Source: Anthoceros angustus | Lineage: Eukaryota; Streptophyta; Anthocerotopsida; Anthocerotales; Anthocerotaceae | Reading direction: 5' to 3' | DNA length: 64,000 bases | NCBI GenBank assembly: GCA_010909165.1 | Contig: VJWM01000103.1 | Span: forward strand, 62,001-126,000 | Part shown: positions 12,655-24,986 of the stretch, in pieces | Layout: every line of letters begins with the position of its first letter | Numbering within the stretch: the stretch's first letter is position 1 | Made by a program: the position numbers and the translations under genes | Notes under the pieces: generated by a model | What the model saw: only the letters and a program-made list of their open reading frames with translations | The model's database searches: none | What the model was told of the DNA's origin: nothing

Positions 12655-14435
12655 ATGGCCGTGGCCACTCAAGAAGTACGGCAGCAGAGTCCGCTGTGGA
12701 AGACTGTGAAGCCTTTCATGAATGGAGGCCTTGCGGGCATGGGAGCCACCTGCGTCATTCAGCCAATTGATATGATCAAGGTTCGTTGCAATTCTCCCTA
12801 AGCGCCGCCGGGCATGCCACACTGCTTTGTCTTTGTTCTATGCTTCTCTACCGGCACGGTGTGCAATTTTTCCTTCTCCGGTGCTCGCGGATCTGAATGC
12901 GCTTCTATCCCTTTCACAGATCTGCGGGTTTGCATGCGTTTTGAATCCAAAACTGGTTGTTTTGACTGATTGTCGGGGTTGGAACGTGGTTAGGGAGCCG
13001 TGGTTTGAAAAATTAGTTGATTGCATTAGGCACCGCTGCCGGTAGTCTGTGCATGCGACTGGCTCCCTTATTCCGATCTGCACTCTTTGTTTGGAGGATC
13101 GTTGACGTGATGTGGTGTGGCATGGCGTGCAGGTGCAAATCCAGCTCGGGGAAGGTAGTGCAAGTGCTGTGGCCAGGAAGGTTCTAGCAAACGATGGGGT
13201 TGCTGGGTTTTACAAGGTACACTGTCGCTGCTGGCAGATGCTTGCCTACCTACTCACAGTGTATATCATCCCCTTATTCGTGTGTGCTTGTTGAGCAGGG
13301 TCTCTCGGCAGGTCTTTTGAGGCAGGCTACTTACACCACGGCGCGGCTCGGCAGCTTCAGGCAATTCTATTTTATTTTCATGGGCCCCTAGTCGTGGGAT
13401 CTGAGATTTGGTTCGAGTTTGACCTTGCTTTGTACTCGTTTCAACGGCTCTTTGGTTTTGCAGGGTGCTGACGGCGAAAGCTGTAGAAGCAAACGAGGGG
13501 AAGCCTCTTCCTTTGTACCAGAAAGCACTGTGTGGGCTGACAGCTGGGGCAATTGGTGCCACGGTTGGGAGCCCAGCAGATCTAGCTCTGATTCGCATGC
13601 AGGCTGACTCTACGCTGCAATTGCATCAACGAAGAAATTACAAGAATGCCTTCCATGCACTGTACCGTATAGCGGCTGATGAGGGTACTTTGGCCTTGTG
13701 GAAAGGTGCTGGCCCAACAGTGGTTCGTGCTATGGCTTTGAACATGGGCATGCTTGCATCGTATGACCAAAGTGTGGAACTATTCCGTGACCAGTTGAAC
13801 TTGCCGGAGATTCCCACTGTTCTTGGTAAGTGTAAATCTCTTCAAGTCTGTCGGTGCTGGTGTGTCTTGTCTTTCTGCTGAGGATGCCTGTTGTAGAGAC
13901 TGTGCGGTTGCCTGTCAATTTTTCTTTTAGCTGCTTTGAACCAAGTATGTGCAAGGAACCGTTGCGTGAATTCAGGTGTCAGCGATGTTTGGTCGTGAAT
14001 CGCTACTGTGCCCATCCTTGTGCAGGTGCTAGCGCGGTTTCTGGCTTCTTTGCAGCTGCTTGTAGTCTTCCCTTCGACTACGTGAAGACACAGATCCAGA
14101 AGATGCAGCCTGGCCCTGATGGGAAGTTCCCATACACAGGTTCGGTGGACTGTGCACTTCGCACTTTGAAGGAGGGTGGGTTCCTCAAGTTCTACACTGG
14201 GTTTGGAACTTACTGCATTCGAATTGCTCCTCATGTGATGGTAAGTTGCTTAATCCAGTTGAAAAATCCAGTTCATTGAGGACTTCCGTTTCTCATATTG
14301 TTGTGGCAACACAGTCGGGAAATCCTGTGTAGCTTAATCTCACTAGTGCGAGTCTCTGTTACGCCTGTTGAAATGCAGATGACATGGATCTTCCTCAATC
14401 AACTGCAAAATTTTGAAAAGTCAGTTGGTCTTTGA
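12655..14435 (+). CDS. DTC: Mitochondrial dicarboxylate/tricarboxylate carrier (DTC type)
   Basis: Six exons (12655-12780, 13133-13216, 13299-13360, 13464-13825, 14026-14240, 14379-14435) give 301 residues, close to plant DTC (about 298). It is an inner-membrane antiporter exchanging 2-oxoglutarate, malate, oxaloacetate and citrate. Three mitochondrial carrier repeats are visible, with signature PX[DE]XX[KR] motifs: QPIDMIKVQIQ in repeat 1, SPADLALIRMQ in repeat 2 and LPFDYVKTQIQ in repeat 3. Other family blocks are GGLAGMGATCVIQP, FYKGLSAGLLRQATYTTARLG and ALNMGMLASYDQ. The ATG sits just after GAC AAC with no upstream in-frame alternative. Intron 3 starts with GC rather than GT (AG|GCAATT), which the phase and the conserved GSFR/VLT junction require. 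It converges with URT1. Confidence 0.95.
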
Positions 14436-15632
14436 GGACCAAAGGGGGCGTGTTATCCCTCTCCGTCTCGGATGGCTTCTCTCTGCCATTCATCAAGAGC
14501 ATGAGGTACAGTTGAATGGGCACGCCGAGGGTTTATTAGCATTGAGAGCACACATTGCTGCATTTTTGTAGGAGCTATTAGATTTGTTTTCCCGTAACGG
14601 CAATTTAGGGACGGTTGACAAGGACTCTTCGTAGTCGGCGATATTAGATATTTGCGCTGGGCATGTATTGTTCCCTGCAGTGCTCTATTACATTACTGTC
14701 CCTGCTAAAATTGGAAAAGATACTATGGCCTTTTTTCTCGCCGCGATTTTGTGGCAGCCATCCACTGTGTCGAATGGAGGTGTTTTTCACAGTTGCGAAC
14801 TGGGCAAGAGTACCCGTGAGGTCTGCGCTCGGTTGCACTCGGTTGCACTCGGTTGCACTCGGTTGCACTCGTTGCTGACACAGGGTCAGGCCGGGTTACA
14901 GAAAGATGTTCCACCGGATAGCTTATATCCAAGGCTCCATGGGCGAATACGGCACAACTGCGTCACAGTCTGGGAAGAAGGATGCATCGGCAAGCTTGCA
15001 AAAAGCTGACCTTAACGCAACTTTTCATATCCACAATGCAACCAAAAGTCTAGCTCCAATCACAGAAAAAGTTTTTAAGTCTGTGTAAAATAGAGGATAG
15101 CCGTACTCTGAAGTCACAACTTGGAATACTCGAGAGTGAACGACAAATTCCCTCTTCAGTTTCCTCGAAAAGGGCAACATATGCGTTCAACAACTACCGT
15201 ATAAGGTTAGACGAATAAACAGAACCCGGTGTCCCGGAGGTACTCATGTCTCGCTTCAGTCATGCCATGCCACCATCGCTTGCTAAAGAAGGCACTTCGG
15301 TGGAGCCACTCCCGAAGCTTACAGTATATACAGCGCACTCCCCTTGTCCCAATTCCAGATGCGTACCTTCTCCAATGAAAACGTCTCCGATCTCCAAAGA
15401 TGGATCTCACACGCAGCTTCAATAGTTGGCAAGAGCTGCAGCAAAATTGGCTTGCCAGCTTCCAATACAACAAAACCCTGTACGAACTCTCTGGGATAAC
15501 GCATGCATGGAGCCAACTGATCCCACAAAGCTGAAAATGACCCACCCATAGGCCACACTCAGGCCGCCTACTAAGATCCGTGACAGTCAAAACATAAAAC
15601 GCCTTGCAATGCGATCCACTGATCGTCACTCT
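14436..15632. other. Convergent intergenic region between DTC and URT1
   Basis: Both genes end into this stretch, so it is mostly 3' UTR and spacer. A minus-strand open frame at 15207-15629 lies directly after the URT1 stop and matches nothing I recognise. I read it as 3' UTR. Confidence 0.4.
14822..14872. repeat. Short tandem repeat, 11-bp unit
   Basis: The unit TCGGTTGCACT is repeated about four and a half times with almost no divergence, in the DTC 3' flank. It is a simple minisatellite. Confidence 0.8.
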
Positions 15633-18600
15633 TCACGGGCGTATGAAAGGCTCAAACAGAGTAACACACGAATTTGGGTCATGGCGCATGATCTTGGCGG
15701 CGCGATAAAATTCATCTCGCAGCACACGGATGCTGTGCCTATCCACAATTCTTCCGAGATCATGTGTCACCTCAAATGGATCTTCTATGCAGATTAGGTG
15801 GCGCTCATTGCCAACTCTCCTTGTCCAATCTTTTTGATCTTTGCTGCAAAATCACAATGCCGAAGAGGGTGTAAGCCATTGGTCATAGGAAAAATAAACC
15901 ACAGCTTAAAGCAGATCCTGATCAGCAAGCCAAAGTAATGTATCATGTTGTGACAGTGATAGCTGGGGTACTACAATCCAAGAGCTGCCAGCCACCACAA
16001 ATCAGACACCAAGGTAGCAAGAAACAGTCCCATTGTCTAGCAGGCAGCGCACGAGTACCTCAGACAAAAGACAGTTGGTTTGGAGCGAGCTCCATCACAC
16101 AGTGTGCTGGAAAGACACTTTCATGGCAGAGAGATTTCTGACCTCAAAAATGAACCAGTCCTAACAGATATTACTGCACGGTTATAATCATGTCGAAATG
16201 CCCAGTATTCAAAGAAGGCTGTCACTAGTTCACCAAGACTCTCCTTGTTCTGTGAACCAAAGTTTGTCAGAGTTTCGACCTTGTCATAATAAGCACATTC
16301 AACCCTACCAATTTTAACTTTATAAGTGATTGGCATTCCCTGCACACACATATTTACCACTTGTTAGATAGCCCTCCAAAACTGCACCCAAAAAACACCA
16401 AGCCCTGCACTTCTGCACAGTAGGGAAATACCTGCTGAAGACAAGGGAGAATCGCAGGCTTGCGCTGCTGTAGAAAGTGAATACACATTAGAACATACCT
16501 GCAAAAAGTGCACAGGTGGCCCAACGTTGATTACAAATGCCAGCTTTAAAACATGACCTCATGTCCAGAAGCATATAAGAGAGTCCAGCATATGCAAGAG
16601 ATGAGGTAGAGAGGTAGAGACATACGCATAACTTGAAAGAGTGCCGCGATAAGTCTCATTGACTTGCCGGCGCTTTGCCCAATGTTTTACTATGAAAGCG
16701 AGCTGCCGCAGACGGACATCAACCTTTGAATAATCATGAAGTAGCTTGGAGTTCACAACCGCCAACATGTTGTTGACACATATATCACAAGAAATGCCAG
16801 TGACTGAATCAGTGAACTTCACAATTGGTACTCGTGCATGGGTTAGAGCCTGAACATACAGAGTCAGCACACTATATCAGTAGAATGCTATACAAGACAG
16901 TTGTCAGGACACTGAAGAGGCGTACAGCTCCTCTGCATCCCCACTACATCCCAACCAATTTTCTTTCCTACCGCACAAACCACCATCGGCCTCACCTGGA
17001 CACTCTGCATGCTGTGTAGCCTCAGAATGCTTGCCATTCTTGTGACAAGCTCAGCTTTACTAGTCTGCTCATCATTAACTGATAAACAAATGTCAATGTC
17101 ACTGTTGCACACACCAAAAGCATTTGCACATGATCCAAATAGGAAAAGCCGGGCCCCTGGCCACTCTTGTGCAACAATGTTGTCTAGGTGGGACAGGAAT
17201 TTTCGTCTTCTTTTCTCCTCATCTTCTAACGGTATTAGAGAATCATAGATGTTAAGCAACTGAGGGGTAATGTCCTCCATATTAGGGCGGTGTTGCGGGT
17301 CCGCTCTGATAGTTCCCCGCCTTTGATACTGAGATACCTGTTCTCCTTCCTGAGGGACCCCACCAGCCTAACACAGTTAATCTCTAACCGCACTGTTTCA
17401 CACAGACAATCCAACCCTGGAAAACAATAATAGACTGCAGGCATGAAGAAGCATACCTCGCGAGCCTTGAGGAAGGCACTCCCAACTGATAACTGCTTCG
17501 AGCTATCATGTAGTGAGGAGGTTTCTTGCTCGTCCACCATATCCAGATAGCTGAATTCTCGCAATAACTCTTCTTCCTCTTCTTTTCCTAAATAATAGTC
17601 ATTGCCTGTCAACTCTGGGAACAGGAATGAGTAACCATTCTCCCTCCCTCGATCCTCCACCCCATTCAATTGCTGTAGGGACTCCTCCAGTGCAGAGCCT
17701 GGAGTTGAGCCGGATACATTGCTCACAGGTAGGCCAGGGTGGTCAAGCTGTGACGTGAGAGAAGGAGCTTGTGAAGGAGCTGAAGCCCCATTCCCATTCA
17801 CATCCTTCAATGCTCTAGATGGGGACTGCACACCATCGAGCGACTGTGGATCAGAACCATGTCGGAAGGTCTGGATCGACCCATGCGTTGGCTGCTTCAA
17901 CCGCCACTCCTGTTGTTGCCCTCTCCGGCGCTTGAGGTCATCTCTGACCTTCTGTGGGCCCCCTTCCTCAGTCCGTAATCTGTTTTCGTCCTTGCTCACC
18001 TGAAATGGATCTCCAATCCAATGAGTTACCAGAACTCTTACACACTCTTCTACCATAAGAAGTTTGACTTTGACAATGGCATAGATCAACTGCGCTGAAA
18101 GGAAAGGTAGCATACAGACCAACCAGAGACCTACAATTCCATCAAGGAAAAGTGGCCGATACAGGTTCAAACAAGATAATGGTTAATTTTTTGCAACTAC
18201 CTGCAAGTTACCAATCACATACTGGCCCTTATCCAAGCTTTCAATCTGATCCTTAGCTCCTGCAATGGCAAAGTGCACAGCCTCAACTTCTTTCTCCCTC
18301 TGCCTGTCATTCACCACAACCCACTGCCCAGCACTGCTTCTGCCTCCTCTCCGGCCTGCCTCAGCCCGAGCAACAGTGCTGGCTGATCGCCTGCCACCTC
18401 TCGTTATATCTCTAGAAAGCTCACGGCTGCCTTCACTGTCAAACTGCTCTTTATATTGGTTTTCGTGCGCATCAGGAAGGCCTACGCTTGATGGCACGTG
18501 GATTTCCAAGGCTCTGGGATTCTTCAAATATATCCCATCTCGCACTCTCCCATGTGTCAGATGATTGCCCATCACCCGTTGCAGATGTGAGAGACCTGCA

Positions 18601-20252
18601 GGCAACACAGCTACACAAATTCAGAAATTGGATCAAGCACCTCTCATCCACCTTCGTAATTTTCCATTTCTGCAGCCCGAATCCAAGTAAAAAAGAAAAA
18701 TGATGGAAATCGGGGAAAAGGATACAACTGACAGATTCGAGAGTCCTCTGACTCTCTGGGGTACAAATCTTCCTTCATACCTAACAGGTTCAGCCCCTAT
18801 CATACAAATGGTAAAGCAAGAAGAGGGAATAACAGTGATACCTTGCGGAACCTCACGCTCAGCAAAACTGCGTGCTTCCTCTAACCCCATCCATCCGAAA
18901 GCATTTCCATCTTTCAACTCCAAGCTCTCTGGAAGCAGAATACTGGGGAACGGATAGCCCGAAGGCTCAGATTCATGGAGCAGACCAAGGTCCTTGGGGA
19001 GCAGGCTAGCGCCCAAACTTCGCAGATCCCCAGCATGATGCTCCACACCAACTGAGGGGCGCAGATCTCCAGACTGCAACAACATCTCTCTCAGCGCGGA
19101 CCTGTCAAAACTCAGAGCTTCCGGATGCAGAGATCCAGGCGCGGACCCCAGGTCCAGGCCTCCGTTGGAGCAGCTGCTGGAAGTAGACCATGACCGACCC
19201 AGCAAATCGTCTGCAGCCACTTCACTCCTCTTCGGCGGCCCAATAGGGCCATGCATCACAGGCGGAGCCGGCTTTTGACCTGACGGCTTCCCAAGATCTA
19301 CCGTCCGCAGCGCGGGCAAGGAGGAGACGGCGATGTGGGCGCTTCCCGCGCTCCCTAAGAGCAGCTGCAGAAGCTCCGGACCGTTACCGAGAAACTGAGC
19401 CTGGGGCAGCCGTTGGTGCTGCTGCTGCTGCTGCTGCTGCTGCGGCTGCTGCTGCTGGGCTGAGGGTGGTGGAGCTGCCCACGACCTCCCGCCGAGCGGA
19501 TTTCCGGGCTCCGCCACAACCTGCCGCACCTGCTGCGAGGACACCCAAGACGGCTCCGGATTTCTGTGCGGCTCGCTGAGGACGTGCTTCCCTCCATACC
19601 GGGACGAGAAAGATTGTGGCAGCAGCGGCACGGCCGGCTGATGCTGGCGGAAGACCTGCGGCGCCCGCCCCGCGGGGGCTGTCGCCTGCCCCGACCCTGC
19701 GCCATAGAAAGCCGAGTGCTGGAAATTAGACTGCCCAGCAGCAATCCCGTGGTGCGCTTGCTGCTTCAGCAGAGCCGATTGCAGGATATCCTCCGGGGTG
19801 ATGCCCTTCTGCTGCTGCTGCTGCTGCTGCTGCTGATGCTGCTGATGCTGATGCTGCTTGTGCTGGTGGTAAGGGTGGCCGGGCCCGAGCGCCGCCAGCG
19901 CGGGATCAGCCGCCCAGGAAGCAGCAGCCCCACCATCCTCCGCAGCGGAATGCTGCCCCCCGGGATAGCGCCCATCTCCCACGCTCTTCCCGAGTCCGGT
20001 ACTGCCGCCGCCGCCGCCGCCGACGACGACGCCGCCCTGCTGCAGAAGCTGCAGCAAAATTTCTCCGTTGCTTCCCGACTGCGCCGCCGCCGCGTCGGGC
20101 GTGGGCGTCTGCCTCCGGCTGCCGGGAGGCTCGCCGATGACGCCCAGATTGCCGGAGTAAGAAATAAAAGGAGGGATGGTTCCTGGGGATGAAAGGGGAG
20201 GAGGGTCATGGATGGTCACATTCCTTCGCCTGCCGTGCCTGGCCTTTCCCAC
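15633..20252 (-). CDS. URT1: UTP:RNA uridylyltransferase (URT1-like TUTase)
   Basis: Exons read on the minus strand are about 20252-18842, 18595-18201, 17999-17457, 17337-16996, 16849 to about 16630, a short one near 16490-16435, 16345-16145 and one ending at 15633. The catalytic domain shows [19 protein letters not shown], the nucleotidyltransferase GS...DxD signature. [16 protein letters not shown] and SSYAY follow, then the PAP-associated region [24 protein letters not shown] and the hallmark [20 protein letters not shown]1 adds uridines to deadenylated mRNAs in P-bodies, limiting further 3' trimming. The N-terminal half is a long disordered region with two polyQ tracts, as in plant URT1. 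Oddity: the first open codon at 20252 is GTG, and an in-frame TGA lies at 20261-20259. The true start is therefore a non-AUG codon, a small upstream exon or a downstream ATG. Confidence 0.9.
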
Positions 20253-20261
20253 GCCCTCTCA

Positions 20262-23200
20262 CGCCCTGCTCCGCCCCACGCCAAAGATCTGAAACACCCA
20301 CCACCTGCCCCCAACCCTACAACGCCCTGCTCCCCCGCATTCCCACCTCCCGCGCCCAGCTCCCTGCACGCCAGCTCTCTCAACCCATTCTTGCCCGGAA
20401 TTTGCGCCCAGCACAGTCGCCCTCCCCCACTCCGCCCCTGCCACTACTCCGCGCCCAAGCTAAAGGCCCAAACTACAGGCCCCGCTTTCGGCTTCCCCTC
20501 GACCTCTAGCTCCCGCCAGGCAGCAGCAAGATCAAGCCGGGGCCGGGCACACCGCATTGCGAAGCGGCGCCGAGAGCAGACAACAGCAACGGCAGGAGGA
20601 GGCCGGGAGGGGGAAGACGGCGCCGCCGGAGCAGGCGCAGGAGGACGAAGAGGGTGGCAGCCCGCGGGAGCTCCGCCCACCCGCCATCCTAAGCTAGTCG
20701 CAAGAGCCCATGGCGCTCGCCCCCTCGCCTAGCCTCGCCGCTGCTCTCACTACACCTCTGCTTCCTCCTCGCGGCTTCTCCTTGTTCGCTCGCAGTGAGC
20801 CGTGAGCCGTGCGGGACCAGACAGACAAGGCCGCTTGTAAACCCCTGGTCAGCCACATCAGCACCTCGCAGGCCCACACCCCTAAACAACCTGTGTATGG
20901 ACGCTCAAAAATTCCCCATATCTGCGTCATAATCTCGTCCCATAACTACACGTTATCGCCACAATATTCTCCGTAAATGCTATTAAATATTTTACACTTC
21001 ATAATCCCAAACATTAACGTTTTTCTGGCACCATAAGAGTTGTCACTTGTCCTCATTGTCCAAGGGCGCATATGTTTCCAGCTACATATGTACATACAGT
21101 ATAGTGCTAGGTGCAAGACTATCATAAGACTGTCGAAGTCTTCGTCTTAAAACAAGGATGTTGGTTGTCCTTGAGTGACAGCGGTCCGTGTGGGTTGCCC
21201 TTAAATGATAACCGCCGGTGTCCCTCGAGCTATACTCGTCAATGTTCCCTCACGCTGAACACAATTGTCAATGTTCTTCAAGGATATCCGGCAATGTCCC
21301 TCTCAAATGACCATACCACATATTATGTACATATGTACTACACATTCTACGTATGTACATACGTTCCCGACAAATATGTGTCGGAATCTCTTTGTACCAG
21401 GAATATAGAATCTCTTTATTTCGGGAATACAGTATGTTGACCTCGGGGCTCTCCCAACTCTTCTGACTATTCAAAATATGTTCATTTTTAATAATGGGTC
21501 GTCATGCCCCAGCATGACCACCTAGTGCTCCAAATGCGCCGGTATACCGGCGCATGACCACCTCAATGTAGCTAATGAGCCTCCATGTCGGTGCATTGTC
21601 ATATTTATGTGGTTCTGCTAACTCTTATGTCTCTCTATATGTGTCCGCTGACTATACTTAATTACGCTCCATGCTTGCATATAGCCGCCGGTGCATCATC
21701 ATCTTAATGCATCTCATGCCGAGCAGCGGCACTTAATACATCAAATGTGCTGACATGCCAGCGCATAACCACGTTAATGCTACAATATGTCGGACTTAGT
21801 CAACTTAAAGCGCCGGTAGACCGGCGCATAGCCACCTTGATGCGCAATGCGCCGGTAGACCGGCGCATTAGCCACCTTGATGCGCCGGCATGATGGTTCA
21901 TTTGGTATAGATAACCTGTTTTATTAGAATATACATTCCAATGAATGAAATAATTTTTTTATTATAATTATTTTATATATGTTATCTTTAATCTATTTTT
22001 TACATATATTTTTCATATTTCTTCGTAGCGCTAGCTTGGAAATGAAGCGTTAGCGTTGACACTTTCTCAATATGTATCATCATTGCGTCACTTTAGCAGC
22101 ACAGTAGAGACATAAGAAGTACCCTAAACACTCAGCAAAGGCATGACATGAGTGCATCAGTAACTTCCTTCTCTCTCTTATAGATTCATCTCTTTCATAG
22201 TTGAATAGAATCTTATCACTTTCGAGAAGGAGAGAGCTTATTGTTAGTTGCACCACGTTGACAACAACTTCCTATTTAACAATCATACAAGTTCAAATGA
22301 CAAAGGCTTCATGGTAAACATTGGACTTTCCGCTATGATCAAGCCATAGCTTGGTTGTTATTTCTCTCCATATGGACTAGGCTAGATATAGCATAAGGTG
22401 TGCATATCGCCTTTCGCTATGTAACACTACTAGAAACATGTGAAGAGAATATTCAAATAGCTTAAGAGACAAAAAGGAACAACCTTCTTCACCGCTATAT
22501 GTATTATTCTGATGTCCATGAGGATGTGACCTAGATGATGGAGAGTGGATTGCAAATTATTCCAGGCTCCTCAAGAAGACAATGGTTTCAGGGGCATTTA
22601 AAAAGTTATCATCTTTGTGCCTCTTGTCCACATAGGTGGGGTGCACAGCAACATCGTTATCCTAAAGAGATTACATGATCACACCAATTTCTTAGTTACC
22701 TCAATGAACAACATGTTGACACAACAATTTTGTTGTGTGACAACCAATTCACTATCACCATGACACTGAATCCAGTTTCCACGTCTGAACAAGGGTCCCC
22801 CCAAATAAAGCGTATAGCAACTACCAGTCTTCTTCGGATTACAGTAAAATACATGCTGGGTGGTTTGTCAAGGCCTGTGTGGTTTGTCAAGGCCTGTGCC
22901 AAGGTGTATCACAATCGCACAAATGAGGTTCGTCTTCCCCTTTCTTGTATTATGGCTTTCTTCAGGCAATGGGTGTCCATCGTCTTGCAAAGGGTGTTGG
23001 CAAACGCGATGTACAGGACGGCGATAAGCGCGGCGAGGGGGCAGCTTGTTCTCCGGCCCTGGAGATTTCATGTAAGAAAAAAGAGAGAAAAACTCATCTA
23101 CCCCAAAAGGGGAAAGGGGAACACTTTTCCGTTCAAGTGGACTAAAAAGACTTCGTCTTCTTTATTTACGATATCATAACATCGCTAGAACATAGCTCGC

Positions 23201-23462
23201 AATGTCCATAGATACGTATCAATCCTTTACTGTTGAATTCTGGACTACCGTATGGGGCCCAAAGCCGGCACCGTTAACCGTGACACGGGACTCTCTTCCT
23301 TTTGCGGTTTGCGGACTCGCAGGCCGCTACTTGCAGCCATGGCCACCATAAAGGTTGAGTAAATTCCCTTTTGAGCTACGATAGGCGGTAGACCGTCAGG
23401 ACACTAGCCACATGAAGACGGAGCAATGTGTAGCTTGCGAGACACTGATGATGAGAGACTCT
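20262..23462. other. URT1 upstream region, then an AT-rich gene-free spacer
   Basis: The first 650 bases are very GC-rich and probably include the URT1 promoter and leader. After about 20930 composition turns AT-rich and no gene is supported. The stretch contains the palindromic repeats listed separately and a 19-bp perfect tandem duplication at about 22860-22897 (GGTTTGTCAAGGCCTGTGT). Short open frames at 22696-23179 are unrecognised and could be transposon debris. Confidence 0.45.
21536..21900. repeat. Dispersed repeats with perfect 18-bp palindromic cores
   Basis: GCGCCGGTATACCGGCGC at 21536-21553 is a perfect palindrome. GCGCCGGTAGACCGGCGC, one central mismatch from perfect, occurs at 21810-21827 and 21850-21867. 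Each is followed by a CAT.(A/G)CCACCT(C/T)(A/G)ATG-like tail, and weaker relatives (GTGCAT/GCGCAT with CCACCTTGATG) fill the interval. The set looks like a degenerate tandem array of hairpin-forming units. Confidence 0.75.
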
Positions 23463-23870
<408 letters not shown>

Positions 23871-24171
23871 CCATGAGAACGGAAAAAGATCTGAACCTGC
23901 CGCCCGAAGACGCAACCCTTACCAATTGCTTGATTGCATCTCACCGGTGTTGATGCCAAAAGCGAGTTGCAGCTGGTGCGCTCCGCAGAGGCGGCAGCCG
24001 AGGCCGAGGCCACGCCTCGTCAATTCTGACTCCTGTTGCGCGGCATTCTCATTTTGTTGGGTTTTTGCCCTCTAAACCCTTGGACGTTGGCCGTTACTAC
24101 AAAACCCCTGGAACCCCATTAAACCCTGGGAGTCGGGCGTGTTGGAAGGGAGATTGCTGTCGGGAGGCGCG

Positions 24172-24986
24172 ATGGCGCTTTTCCGGAGAATGGGGTCAGC
24201 CCTACGGCAGGCCGGAGCTAGGAGCATGCGGCTGGAGGAGGCGGCAATGGGAGAGGCCAATCCTGCCCTGTATCAGCTTGTGAGGGCAATGACGGGAGCC
24301 TCCGGTGGCAACAAGATCTTTGTGGGAGGTTCGGACCGTCTTCTATCTAATTTCCAGCCTGCAGCGTCCGTGTGACCAATGTGCTCATGCCGAGTCAAGG
24401 GGTCGTAATGTGGAAGTTCGGGTGCAGGGTTGGCGTGGGGAGTGACTGAGAATTCCCTTAGGGATGCGTTTCAGTCGTTCGGGGACATCATGGATGGTAA
24501 GGGCAGGCAGACTCTTGTGCTGCTTGTCTCCTTTCTGTCATTCTCTTACTCTTCGGCTTTGGCTGAATCAGTTGCTGGTTTTGTTTGCAGCCGTTGTTAT
24601 CGTAGATCGCGAAACTGGACGGTCGAAAGGGTTTGGTTTTGTTGAATTCACCTCTGACTCGGCTGCAGAGACTGCTGTGGCACAGATGGACGGACAGGTA
24701 CCTTCTAGTATGGCTTAGGCTACCGTGGGGTATGTTGGTTTCTCCCTTCCGTTTATGGTTTCCTTTCTCATGCCGCTGGAAGTGCCTTATTCAGGACTTA
24801 GGTGGCCGAACTATTTCCGTCAAGTATGCTGCCGCAAGAGGAACTGGGCCTATGAGGGGTGGTGGCGGTGGGGGATATGGCGGCGGTGGGGGATATGGTG
24901 GCGGTGGGTACGGTGGTGGCGGCGGTGGATATGGTGGTGGTGGCGGTGGGTATGGTGGTGGTGCAGGGGGATATGGTGATGGGTGA
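24172..24986 (+). CDS. Glycine-rich RNA-binding protein, probably organellar
   Basis: Four exons (24172-24328, 24428-24496, 24591-24697, 24795-24986) give 174 residues. One RRM is complete: RNP2 KIFVGGLAWGV, then RNP1 GRSKGFGFVEF, ending GGRTISVKYA. A tail of GGGYGGGG repeats follows. The 50-residue N-terminus (MALFRRMGSALRQAGARSMR) is Arg/Ser/Ala-rich, without acids early on, and looks like a mitochondrial presequence. Mitochondrial members of this family take part in RNA processing or editing. The stop codon lies inside GGGTGAGTG, which is itself a good splice donor, so a longer spliced form is possible. The HINT pseudogene lies upstream on the other strand. Confidence 0.9.

Noticed and set aside
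12087-12770. Plus-strand 227-codon frame overlapping the DTC start
   Set aside because: Out of frame with the carrier, GC-driven and without recognisable motifs; the carrier ATG at 12655 has full family support.
19566-20192. Plus-strand 208-codon ORF with polyLeu
   Set aside because: Antisense of the polyQ-encoding URT1 exon.
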